From NCBI GenBank assembly GCA_009733775.1, contig WOGZ01000405.1, forward strand, positions 1-27,070: a stretch of DNA of 27,070 nucleotides, given 5' to 3'. The notes below the pieces were generated by a model. It worked only from the letters and a program-made list of their open reading frames with translations, did not search any database and was not told the origin of the DNA. Positions 1 through 9,458 of the stretch are shown in pieces. Both the position numbers and the translations under genes were made by a program. The stretch comes from Alectoria sarmentosa. Taxonomy: Eukaryota; Ascomycota; Lecanoromycetes; Lecanorales; Parmeliaceae. Every line of letters begins with the position of its first letter. The stretch's first letter is position 1.

Positions 1-171
1 AAAAGAAAAAGAAAAAGAAAAAGAAAAAGAAAAAGAAAAAGAAAAAGAAAAAGAAGAAGAAGAAGAAGAAAAAGAAAAAGAAAAAAAAGAAAAAGAAGAA
101 AGAGAAGGAGAAAGAAAAGGAGAAGAAGAAGAAGAAGAAGAAGAAAAAGAAGAAGAAGAAGAAGAGACCTG
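1..171. repeat. Purine-rich microsatellite, (A5G)n grading into (GAA)n
   Basis: The first ~53 bases are a period-6 A5G tract. It then turns into GAA and mixed AAG/GAG triplets up to about base 171. The strand is almost entirely purine, so the tract could form triplex or slipped structures and is probably length-variable. It runs off the left edge of the window, so its full length is unknown. Confidence 0.95.
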
Positions 172-482
172 ATTGCTTTTGATGGAAATTCGGAAACCAC
201 CTGCATGGGAATGTGGACAAGAAGGGTACTCCTACACGTCACCCCGCTCTCGCAGGCACCACCCTTTAGGCCAAAGTGAGAAGGTTGTCGAGTGAAACGG
301 CACTCCGAATTGCATTTTTGGCTAACATAGATTGTTTCTGGAGGATGGAGCGATCCCGATGATGTGCTTCCTAGAGGAATAAACGCAGGCCTAATGTATC
401 AGATCTACCTCCCGAAACCCAGACCCAGACCTGCTCCCGCAAACCCCCACGAAATGGTAGAAGATGATAGATGTTGCATTCA
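172..482. other. Intergenic, 3' flank of the peroxygenase gene
   Basis: Ordinary-composition DNA between the microsatellite and the stop codon of the minus-strand peroxygenase gene. I see no supported gene, RNA or repeat. Short open frames here are antisense extensions of the neighbouring gene. Confidence 0.5.
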
Positions 483-1301
483 TCAGGACGATGCCTTGGG
501 CTCAATTCTCCCGACAACTTTCTTCAGCACCTGCGCCTGCGACGCCAGTTCGATGATTCCCACCGGCCACCACCATCGCTTCTTCCACCCTTCCCTGATG
601 GGCAACCTTTCTTCTCCGAATATGGCCGCCATGTAAGACACCGGGACCCGCCAGCCTCGAGAGCGATCGCCAAACGTCTTCTGGAGGAACGCCGCCTCCG
701 CAAGCCCCATTGAGTTTTGCACCGACCCAAACTCCAATTTGGCATTGTCGCGCTTCTGTTGGTCGATGCGCTGGATTCGGAATCTCGCCCAGTCGTCTAT
801 CGTGAGATCTTTACCATCGCGCGCAGAGGCCAGCATGTCCTCGACCAGATCTTCTTGCTTGGAGTGGTTGTCTCCTTGCGCAAAGTCCCGCCGCGACATG
901 GAGACGTCATGCTCCACCGCACCGTGTCGGTCCAGCTCATCCAGATTCAAACACGCCACTCCGCTCGAGTCTACCTGTCCCTTGGCGCGTAACGCGAACA
1001 TTCGAAACACGTAGGCGAACGGGTTGCGGATGAAAGCCCAGAAGCCCGTTGGTGGGTCGTCTTGATGTTGGTGGTACGCCACGGATGTGAGCAGTTGTCG
1101 GAGGGTGATGCTGACGCCGATTTCTTTCATGGCCGCTTTCATCTCGGCGGCGCGGACGTTGCGGCCGTCGCGGGAGACATAGCCGTGGTTTGCGAGGGAG
1201 TTGATGATGGGGCAGGGGCCGCGGATGTCGCTGGATGAGGGGGCGCGGTATTCGCCTTTGCGGAGAAGGGGGGTGCTTTCGTCGGATTTGTGATGAGACA
1301 T
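483..1301 (-). CDS. Heme-thiolate peroxygenase (UPO / chloroperoxidase family, short EHD type)
   Basis: A single uninterrupted exon of 272 residues. The family uses a cysteine-ligated heme and peroxide to insert oxygen into, or halogenate, organic substrates. Visible marks are the PCP motif with proximal Cys30 (GPCPIINSLANHG), the EHD motif at 130-132 (VEHDVSMSRRD), and a downstream acid-base glutamate around Glu202 (GLAEAAFL). This is the PCP-EHD-E pattern of the short UPOs, and the length is normal for them. The start is an ATG at 1301 with no usable upstream alternative. There is no signal peptide, unlike the well-studied secreted UPOs; the N-terminus instead has an acidic dileucine-like ESTPLL. 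It is divergent from the Ppo-type dioxygenase at 2616, which suggests co-regulation and an oxylipin role. The substrate cannot be told from sequence. Family assignment is firm; the role is inference. Confidence 0.88.
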   Translation of the reverse strand: MSHHKSDESTPLLRKGEYRAPSSSDIRGPCPIINSLANHGYVSRDGRNVRAAEMKAAMKEIGVSITLRQLLTSVAYHQHQDDPPTGFWAFIRNPFAYVFRMFALRAKGQVDSSGVACLNLDELDRHGAVEHDVSMSRRDFAQGDNHSKQEDLVEDMLASARDGKDLTIDDWARFRIQRIDQQKRDNAKLEFGSVQNSMGLAEAAFLQKTFGDRSRGWRVPVSYMAAIFGEERLPIREGWKKRWWWPVGIIELASQAQVLKKVVGRIEPKASS

Positions 1302-2607
1302 GTTGGTGCGATGCGCTGATGGAATTAGAGGGTTTACAATAAATGGCGGAAAGGGGAGGGATCCGGGATATTTGTATGTCTGTTTTATTATTTCCAGGGG
1401 GATTGAGGGATGCAGATGTTCAGCTCAGCCCAGCTCAGCTCAGCTTCACGAGGCTGTGTAGAGATTCGCGGGAAGTCATCCTCCTGAGGCAAGGGTTTCC
1501 GCCGGAGCTGACTGCCCTCAATGGACGCTTTTCGCAATTTCTTTTTGCGCAAACTCGTTTCAGCATCACTATTCGTAGACTTGTCACAGATTTCATCACG
1601 GTGCTTATTATGCTTTGTCGCAGAATCCAGCTGCTAGGGTAGAGGATAGAGACGACGCCGAACTGGCGACGGGCTGTCTAATAGTTTCAGGTGAATACTT
1701 AGCGTAGATCGGTGTCAGCGCAAAGGCGGGGTAGCCAATTATTGATGCTGCTTTGGCTTTTGAGTGGTGTATGATTCAGTCGTAAGCGTTGGATAGCACG
1801 CGACCAAGCCAGTTCAGGAGTCTGGACAAAACCGAACAGCAAGTGTCCAGTATCCAGTCCACGCTGACCGTGCCGCTGTGCCACTGTGCCACTTGCACCG
1901 TGGGCACGATTGGCCGAGGAACAGTTCTGATCTAGCCCTGGTCTTGTAGCGCTTTGTCTGAATGGTAGCTGAAGCTGGAATGCATGTAAACAAAGGGATG
2001 AAAAGATGAAAAGATGACATCGAGATTGGTCTTCGTATGTCATTAACTTTCCAGGCTGTTACTTTCCAAATTTTCCCATTCGCTCAGCGATGTGTCTGGG
2101 CCTTGTCACGTGATGATTACTCTTGCCAAGTCTCTTGGCAATCAATCTCAATTTGTCTTGGCTCCACTTTGGTTCACATCAGACTTTGTGACCGTCGCTT
2201 GGATACCAAACCCTCAACCCTTGTGCTTTCTCAATTCGGACGTTTCTCCTCACTGACCCCGACCTCAAATTTTGGGCTGGCTGATGGCTGCCAGGCACAG
2301 GGATCAAGTGTATCGCCAATGGTCCGAGTATTAGTACATCCATCGCATTCCAAGGGTCTTGCAAGCACCAATCATCATGGCCCCGTCATCATCTAGATCA
2401 ACGAATGTCCATGGTCCAAGCGAAGAGTGTCCTAATTGTTTTTTTGAGACTTTGGTAGGCGCCGGTGCTGGACGACTCTCGAACAATGGCTAGACCCCGG
2501 CCAAGGATCCTGGATGGAGTTGAAATACATCCGGCCCCCTTCAGCTTTGACGAGTGGTCCCTCAATGCCAATTCCATCATAGGACGACTAAAGGCAGGAA
2601 GCTGTGG
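1302..2607. promoter_or_regulatory. Divergent promoter region between peroxygenase and Ppo genes
   Basis: About 1.3 kb separates the two start codons, so both promoters must lie here. Candidate elements by eye are a palindromic E-box, TCACGTGA, at 2106-2113, and CCAAT boxes at 1735-1739 and 2316-2320 (plus) and 1909-1913 and 2025-2029 (minus). A short CAGCT-type tandem lies near 1424-1444. An ATG at 2486 opens an 86-codon frame that overlaps the 5' end of Ppo exon 1 out of frame; if the leader starts upstream of it, it would be an inhibitory upstream ORF. The transcription starts are unknown. The motifs are short enough to occur by chance. Confidence 0.4.
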
Positions 2608-2616
2608 ATGTCATAA
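2608..2616 (+). promoter_or_regulatory. Two-codon upstream ORF overlapping the Ppo start
   Basis: ATG-TCA-TAA ends in TAATG, so its stop shares one base with the ATG at 2616 chosen for the Ppo protein. This is the layout of a termination-reinitiation switch. It matters only if the mRNA leader includes this stretch, which sequence alone does not show. The frame upstream of 2616 closes at a TAA at 2589, so 2616 is the first usable in-frame ATG; the GTG at 2604 is not a likely fungal start. Confidence 0.4.
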
Positions 2617-5600
2617 TGTCTTTGGAATCCCAGAGACCTCTCGTGAATGGCCTTGCCAACGGCCAGACTGTCAAGTCGGGAAGGACCGTGGAGGAATGGA
2701 ACAGCGAACTGGGAGCCGCAGCCAAGGACTACCAAGCTGAGTTCCACGGCGATGAGTTGCTGGGAGACAAGCAGGTTGTGCCCACTGGGACCTTGCTGGA
2801 CATCCGCGATGTCTTTACCTGGGGCAATGCCAAGCAGATATGGGAGGTACTATCGAAGATGGTCACCGGCCAGGGTTTGGATGTAAGCGTCTTGTACCGA
2901 GGCGTCTAACATGGCGTTACTAGCGGTGGCGTTGGTATGTCTGACGTGAATGCAGATGGTATCGGGCTCACAGCTTGTGGGCTCTCTGCCGGAAAATAGT
3001 GCAAACAGAGCTGCATTCATCCAGAGCCAAGTCATTGCAAAATACAATAGGATGTTACATCCCCCGCTCACATATTTGGGAGATGCATTTCAGTACCGAC
3101 AATCAGACGGGAAGTTCAACGTGAGCGACGTCTTTGGCATTGGCAATATTCCCCGTGAGTTCCTAGACTAATCCATTGCAACTCTCCAGAGTGTTCTGTC
3201 GCCACATCTAGGTCAAGCTGGGGCTCCGTACGCAAAGACAGTCCCATCAAAAACGCACATTCTTGGAGCGCAACCAGATCCTGGAGACATCTTTGATCGT
3301 AGGACATGACCATCTACCTGATGACTTCGGTCCCTTCTAATGCAAGTCTAGGGCTGATGGCGCGGAAGCCCGAGGGGCGAAAGAGTGGCTCTGGCCTGTC
3401 AGCCATGCTGATTTACCACGCCACAATCATCATTCATGGTCAGAGGCCCATTCCAAGCTACTAGCCGCTCAGTCAAGTAATACTAAGGTTCATAAAGACA
3501 TATTCCGTACGAATAGTTCAGACAAGAATATTTCCGATAGCTCTTCCTACTTGGACCTTTCCCCCCTTTATGGCTACACGGACGAGATGCAACGGAAGGT
3601 CCGAGACAGTGAATTCAAGCTTGGCCTGCTGAAGCCAGACACCTTTGCCGAAGATAGACTGCTGCGTCAGCCTCCTGGTGTCTGCATAATGCTTGTGATG
3701 TACAATCGCTATCACAATTACGCCGCACGGCAGCTCCGTCGCATAAATGAAAACGGTAGGTTCTCAGTCCCATCAAAGTACGCTGGGGAGAAGCCCGTGG
3801 CAGTCGCAAGGGAATGCGTACCTGTTTTTAAAACAGATGAGAACCTTCGTAGCTATTTGAATGAATACCAAGACTGGAGGAGATATCGTAACGACTACAA
3901 GGGGAAGAATGCTCAAAAGGAGTGGGAAAGGTTCTTCAAAAACAACAAAGCCATTGGCGAGGAGCAAGCCTGGTCGCAGTATCGTACGGATATGAATGCG
4001 AAGTACGCGGAAGAGGAATTACAAAAAAAGATCGACGATGCCATCAAAGAAGACTCTGTCGCGGAAGCGAAGATTGTGGACTTTGGAAAGGCATATGATG
4101 CCGCCTGGAATAAGCTAGATGACGACCTTTTCAACACCGCCAGGCTGTGAGTACACCCTTTGAGGTCCCCACGAATGTTGTTGGGACGAGCCTGACGATA
4201 GGATAACAGTATTACATGCGGGATATTTGTGAACATTTCGATTCACGACTATCTCCGTGCGCTCATGGGCTTCCATCAGTACAACACATCATTTACGCTT
4301 GACCCGCGCATCGCAATTGACGAGGCAGGCAAAAAAGATTCCGTTTCTCGTGGCATTGGCAATCAGGTCACCGTCGAGTTCAACCTGCTGTACCGATTTC
4401 ATTGCGCAATTTCCGAAAAGGATGAGCAGTACACCGAAGACTATATGAGAGAAGCTTACGGTGCATACTTCCCAACAGACTGGGATCCAAAGACTATGAC
4501 TTTGCCTCAATTCTACTACGCGATGCAGCGATCGGCAAGGGACGCAGTAGCTAAGGCGGTCGTGGAGCCGTGGGATATTGAATTCGGTCTGCGGACCGAA
4601 GGGGACATGAAGTTTCCTAGGAACGAAATTACCAGGCTCTTTGACGACCAAAAGATGGTAGCCCAGCTCGTCAAAGCTATGGAAGACCCAATCTCGAACT
4701 TTGGTGCGCAAAATGTACCAAGGTGCCTCAAAGCCGTGGAGATCCTGGGCATACTCCAGGGACGGAAATGGGAGGTAGGGACCTTGAACGATTTCAGGGA
4801 CTTCTTCGGCATGCCAAGGCACAAGACGTTTGAAAGTATCGCCAAAGATCCAAGCGTCCAGAATGCGCTGCGGGACCTTTATGACCACCCGGACAAGGTC
4901 GAACTTTACCCAGGCATCTTTTGCGAAGGTGACGAAAAATTGAACCTCGATCCAGGACCTAGCGATGTCTCCTCCGCTTTATGGGCAGCGATATTCTCGG
5001 ATGCCATCACTCTTGTACGGTCAGACCGTTTCTACACAGTCGTAAGCCAACACCTAGCTCAAAGTATAGCATGCAACAGAGCCAACTAACTCCGAATAGG
5101 ACTGGAACACGAATTCTCTCACCTCCTGGGGTATGAAGGAGGTGACTCCCGATCCAGACGTCGTAAAGGGTTCAGTCTTCCATCGCCTGATTCAACGGGC
5201 GTTTCCAGAGTGGTTCCCATACGACTCGATCAACTTCTTCCATCCATTCTATACCGCCGAAACAAATGCAAAGCTGGCAAAGGAACAGGGCTATGAGGAT
5301 ATCTTCAAGTTCGAAAGTAAGGTCGAAAAATCTGCTCCTGGAGGATACAAGTACGATTGTACCGCATCCTTGCCAGAGAAACCGGCGAAACCTGTGTATC
5401 TCAGTGAATACGACGAGGTGAAATTTGTACTGAGGGATGAACTCGAGAGCTTTGTGAATCCCGCATGTACAGACTGCGCCTCGTTCCCAAAGAAGGTTGC
5501 GGAGCTTCTCGTTCCTGGAAAGAGTAGACCAGAATCGAAATCGGCGATTGATATTGATCCGAGGATGGTTCTGGACTACTTTGCTGCAGTAACGAGAGAC

Positions 5601-7309
5601 ATCGTAAAACGGGAAGTCATCACAGTGGACGCGCAACAACCAATATATCAGATCGATGTTACTAGAGAGTAAGCCAAGTTCTTCACGTACTTGTTCGAGT
5701 ATGAGCTTAATGGCTAATCTCATACGCCAGCTTGGCCATACCCGTCATTACACGATATTTTGCAGACCTCCTAGGCTTCACTCACCGATTGAGGACGGAG
5801 AATAACACGAAAGGAGAATTTTCCGAGAACGAAATCTACCAGCACATCACAAACTGCCAGACTTTCCTGTCCTACGGTGTTGATGAGACTAAAATGCTCT
5901 CACGTCGCACAGCGTTCACAACGTCGATGCAGTTTCTCTACGACTTGGCAGAGAGTGGCAACATCAGAGCAGCAAGCAAATCCTCACTGTCGAACTTTTT
6001 CTCTTGGAATGGTACGGATGAGTCTCCTGAGACAAAGATGAAAAGCTTTGGCATGAAGATAGCAAAGAGCATGCTCGAGCAAGACAAGGATGCCGGCAGA
6101 GCTACCGCCACGCTTCTTTTGGTTGCTCTTGATGGTGCATATAATTTTGTACTAGCTGTACGCATCTCCCTCAGATGTCTTGACGGACATTGACGGTGTT
6201 TCTGACATGCTCCCAGTTCTCATCCGTTTTGGATTATTACGTCCATGGTCTGAGCAAGCATGCGGAAGCAATGACAACCGACTCCATGACAGACCCAAAC
6301 ACCTGCGAATGGCTCAAAGTCCAGACAGCCGCTTTGAAAGAGGATCCTGCCAGCGACGAGGAGATCAAGTTGTCTGTTTTGGAAGCTCAACGACTTAGCG
6401 TGAAACTCCCCGTTGTGCGAAAAGTGGCCAGATCTGTCACCGTGACGGATGCCGAGGGCAAAAAGCGTTCACTGCAGAAAGATCAGATCGTGATCTGTGA
6501 CGTGGTGTGTATTCTCAAATTTACGCTCTGCCCGATCCGATTTGCCCCTCGCCTTGGGCAAGATTTGCTAACTAGAGTACTCTCTACAGTATCGCGCCTC
6601 CCGTCACAAAGAAGATTTCAACACTGCCGCCGACTATCTGACCTACGGTTCGAGCCTCAGCGAAGGTCTCGTAGACTTCAACGCCAAAGAGACAGCCGTC
6701 CTCGGTCTCACAGCCATGATCAAAGTCCTCGCGCAGATGAAGAATCTCCGCCGAGGCCACGACACCCAAGGCAAGCTCAAAAAGATCAACATCGATCAGA
6801 CCTACGAAGGCTATGCGAATTTCATGGCCCCTGACCGCATCGAGAAGATTCGCTGTGCAGTCGAGAAAGCGAACAGCAAAGCTGGGAATAAAGTCTTCGA
6901 CGAGAGGATCTTGAAGCCAAGGACTGAGACGTATCTCACGCCGGAATGGGATGAGATGATTCCTTTCCCTACCAGTATGTTTTTCCTCCCCTATCCACCC
7001 AAATCCTTCTGACGATGCGTACCCACAGCATGGAAAATCCGCTTCAACGGCTACGGACCGAGCGACTACGATTTCAGCTCCCTCATCACGCCACGGATCC
7101 CAGACGATCCCTTGTATCAGCCGCAAGGTGCCAGCCACTATGGTGGATCCTTTGCGGACGTCGTGTGCATCTGCAATGAGTCAGGTAAGGTGTGTAGATG
7201 TAAGGATGCGACGGTTCAAGCGCCAGAGCAGCAGGAGGCGAAAGACTCCGCCCTGAAACCGGCCACTGGTGTCAGCTTGGTCATGGGCTGCGGTATTCCA
7301 GGGCCTTGA
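2616..7309 (+). CDS. Psi-factor-producing oxygenase / linoleate dioxygenase with degenerate P450 domain (Ppo family)
   Basis: Exons 2616-2882, 2956-3120, 3190-3298, 3352-3438, 3498-4146, 4210-5041, 5100-5668, 5731-6157, 6217-6504, 6590-6974 and 7029-7309 join in frame to 1352 residues. The N-terminal cyclooxygenase-like heme domain (about 100-700) should oxygenate C18 fatty acids to hydroperoxides. It keeps the distal His209 (IIIHDIFRT), YLDLSPLYG, and the catalytic Tyr487 with proximal His490 (NLLYRFHCAIS). The C-terminal P450-like domain (about 720-1265) keeps ExxR at 1091-1094 (EAQR), but the heme-cysteine position is Gly1157 (YGSSLSEGLVDF). The isomerase ANQxQ motif is AYNFV at 1029-1033. 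This recalls PpoC-type 10R-dioxygenases, which lack the thiolate. Odd points are a charged insert at ~300-416, a weak donor at 3439 (GTCAGA), an acceptor AAG at 3497, and a long C-tail. Family members are usually ~1080-1150 residues. Regiospecificity is unknown. Confidence 0.93.
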
Positions 7310-7715
7310 GAACAGGAGGTGGGAGATGCATGTGCCACGGCCTGATTTCTAGTTTTGATTTTGTCTGATCTTCTTTGACTAGTGCAAGATGCGTGAGATT
7401 GATTGATTGATTCTATGTGAGGGGCTGTGAGTGGTAGCTAGCTGTGCTGTTGATGAATTTTTCTGGTAGTATCCTGAGTCGCTCGCTATTCACTCTGCCT
7501 CGTTCGTTTCTCTTCATATCAACATCATAGCTTTATAGACTATTCCCCCTCTCTCCATCTATCTACCTATTTATAGTTGCCCAGCCAAACAAAGACTTCT
7601 CATATCAATTCTTTATATCCTCCCTTTAATTATCCTTTTTCACTTTCCTTTTTCTTCTCGGCGGATGAAAGAACGATTAGCTTTTAGTGCTTGCATACTT
7701 TGATGTATACGTTAT

Positions 7716-7750
<35 letters not shown>

Positions 7751-7829
7751 TATGAGGGTATGTAAACGACGTTAGTAATGATTGAGCCGTCTCAACGTCG
7801 ACCAAGACTAGTAAGCGAATAAAGAATTT
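7310..7829. other. 3' flank of the Ppo gene, normal to AT-leaning DNA
   Basis: Pyrimidine-rich DNA with a (GATT)3 run near 7400. It probably includes the Ppo 3' UTR and terminator, but I see no unambiguous polyadenylation signal. No gene is supported. Confidence 0.4.
7715..7742. repeat. (AC)n dinucleotide microsatellite
   Basis: About 14 tandem AC units, followed by an imperfect TA/CA extension to about 7753. It sits just before composition collapses into AT island 1. Confidence 0.95.
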
Positions 7830-8074
7830 AAAATAAACATATTCTCGTATTCAAGCGTTAAGATTATTTTTTCTCATATTTATATTATATAAATTTAAAA
7901 TAAATATAAAAAATGTATATAAAATAAGTGAGTGAGATAAAAATATATATTTTATTAAAAAAGATGAAATTAAATAAAGAGTTATTATTTAATATTAAAT
8001 ACGTTTATATTTTATTTTTGTTAACACACGTAAATTTTGTTAAAAGTTACTTTTTTTTAAAAAAAAATTCACGA

Positions 8075-8277
8075 TGTTAAAATCGATATAAAGTTAAATA
8101 ATATAAATGAATTAAATAAAATAATTAAGTGAAAAGGAAACATATATTTAAATAAAAAATCTTATGTAAAAGTAAATGTCTTTATTAAAACACGTTAAAT
8201 TTAATTAAATAGTGTTAAAGAAATGTGATATTAAAGAAAAGTTAACTTTATTAAAAATTTAAAATACGCTCGTAATA
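8075..8277 (+). repeat. LTR-like repeat, copy 1
   Basis: It starts TGTTAAAAT and runs through the shared words ATATAAAGTTA, AACACGTTAAA and AGTGTTAAA to AAAATACGCTCG. The counterpart of copy 3's terminal CA is TA here, as RIP would produce. At 203 bp it closely matches copy 3 (204 bp) at 23154, in the same orientation. Confidence 0.75.
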
Positions 8278-8663
8278 TACGATATATTTTATAATTATTA
8301 ATTATAATATATTATAAAATTTCAAAAATCTAATAAAATAAAATTAATGTGATTAATGCGATTTTAATATCACATATATTTCGCTTCGCTATATACATAA
8401 ATTTTTATATAAAATATTATTATATTAAATTTATAAGTTATTTATTATTAATTCTCGTTATAACAATTTTTAAACGTTTAAAACGACGAAATATTATAAC
8501 ATCGACGATATTATTAAAAAAAATCTCACGATATATTATTATCATTGTTATTATTAATTTTCTTTAATTAAAAATAATTATTAATTAGAGATTTCGAAAA
8601 TATAAAATAAATTATAAACATATTTCTTCGATTTTTATAGCGTTGAAACATCGCTTTTTAAAA

Positions 8664-8863
8664 AATATATAAGCGTATTTTATATTTTTAATAAAGTTAA
8701 CTTTTCTTTAATATCACATTTTTTTAACATTATTCGATTAAGTTTAATATATTTTAATAAAAACATTTACATTCACATAATTTTTTTTTATATATATATT
8801 TCTTTTTACTTAATTATTTTATTTAATATATTTATATAACTTAACTTTATATTAATTTTAATA
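8664..8863 (-). repeat. LTR-like repeat, copy 2, inverted
   Basis: Read on the minus strand this follows copies 1 and 3 nearly end to end, including TTAAAATTAATATAAAGTTA, GAAAAGTTAACTTTATT and AAAATACGC. Its first dinucleotide is TA where copies 1 and 3 have TG, consistent with RIP. The outer end near 8664 is uncertain by a few bases. Confidence 0.7.
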
Positions 8864-9330
8864 AAATTAACAAAATTTGTTTTAACTTAATTTTTCGAAT
8901 ATATTTAATATTTATAAATTTTTTTTTTTTTTTATATTATGTGATAAAAATAATAACTTTAATTTAATTAATATTATATTAAAAGTAAATAAATAAATGC
9001 TTTAATAATAAAGTTTTAAATTTTATTAAATTTATTTAAACGTTTTTATAAAACTTTTATTTTTTCTAAATTATTAAATTTTTTAATTTAAAAAATTGTT
9101 TTATCGATATATAAATTAATTTACAATTATTTTTTAAAGGCTTTTTAAATATATAGTTAATTTCTTAAATTGCAATTTTGAAAAGTTTTTATAATATTAT
9201 TTAATTTACGCATTTTAATATAAATTTTTCATAATTGAAACATTAAAAATGAATAAAAATGTAAATATAAAAACTCTTTTACGCGCAACTATAATTATTG
9301 AGTCGAGAATAAATAGCAAAATAATTAAAT

Positions 9331-9458
9331 TGGATTCTCAGAGATATTGAATTAAACCTTTGATGTGGCTATCTAAGCAAGTCGGCAAGGACTTTTGTCA
9401 CTGACCCTCAAATAGTCATCAAGTATCCATTGCAATAGCCCTAGCCCTACTGTCGGCC
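9331..9458. other. Short normal-composition spacer
   Basis: Composition returns abruptly to normal between AT island 1 and the stop codon of the F-box gene. It probably holds that gene's 3' UTR. No other feature is seen. Confidence 0.4.

Larger units (their letters stand above)
7830..9330. mobile_element. AT island 1: RIP-degraded repeat DNA with an inverted repeat pair
   Basis: The block is almost wholly A and T and has no meaningful reading frame. Remaining cytosines sit mainly in CpG, and CpA/TpG are rare, which is the RIP signature. Inside are a ~200-bp repeat (8075-8277, plus) and its reverse complement (8664-8863), separated by ~386 bp. A more diverged partial copy may lie at about 7889-8050. 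The flanks hold a possible imperfect target-site duplication: ATTGAGCCG near 7780 and ATTGAGTCG near 9298, differing by one C-to-T. Original element type is undecided: two solo LTRs in opposite orientation, nested insertions, or a terminal-inverted-repeat element. Confidence 0.75.

Noticed and set aside
2604..2615. GTG at 2604 as the Ppo start
   Set aside because: Non-ATG starts are rare in fungi and a good in-frame ATG lies 12 bases downstream at 2616.
8349..8567. 72-codon frame in AT island 1
   Set aside because: Isoleucine/lysine/tyrosine-rich translation of AT-rich noncoding DNA; it has no start context and lies between the two inverted repeat copies.
8075..8863. CRISPR array or palindromic phage-type site
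   Set aside because: The genome is eukaryotic, and the repeats are two ~200-bp inverted copies, not short direct repeats with spacers.
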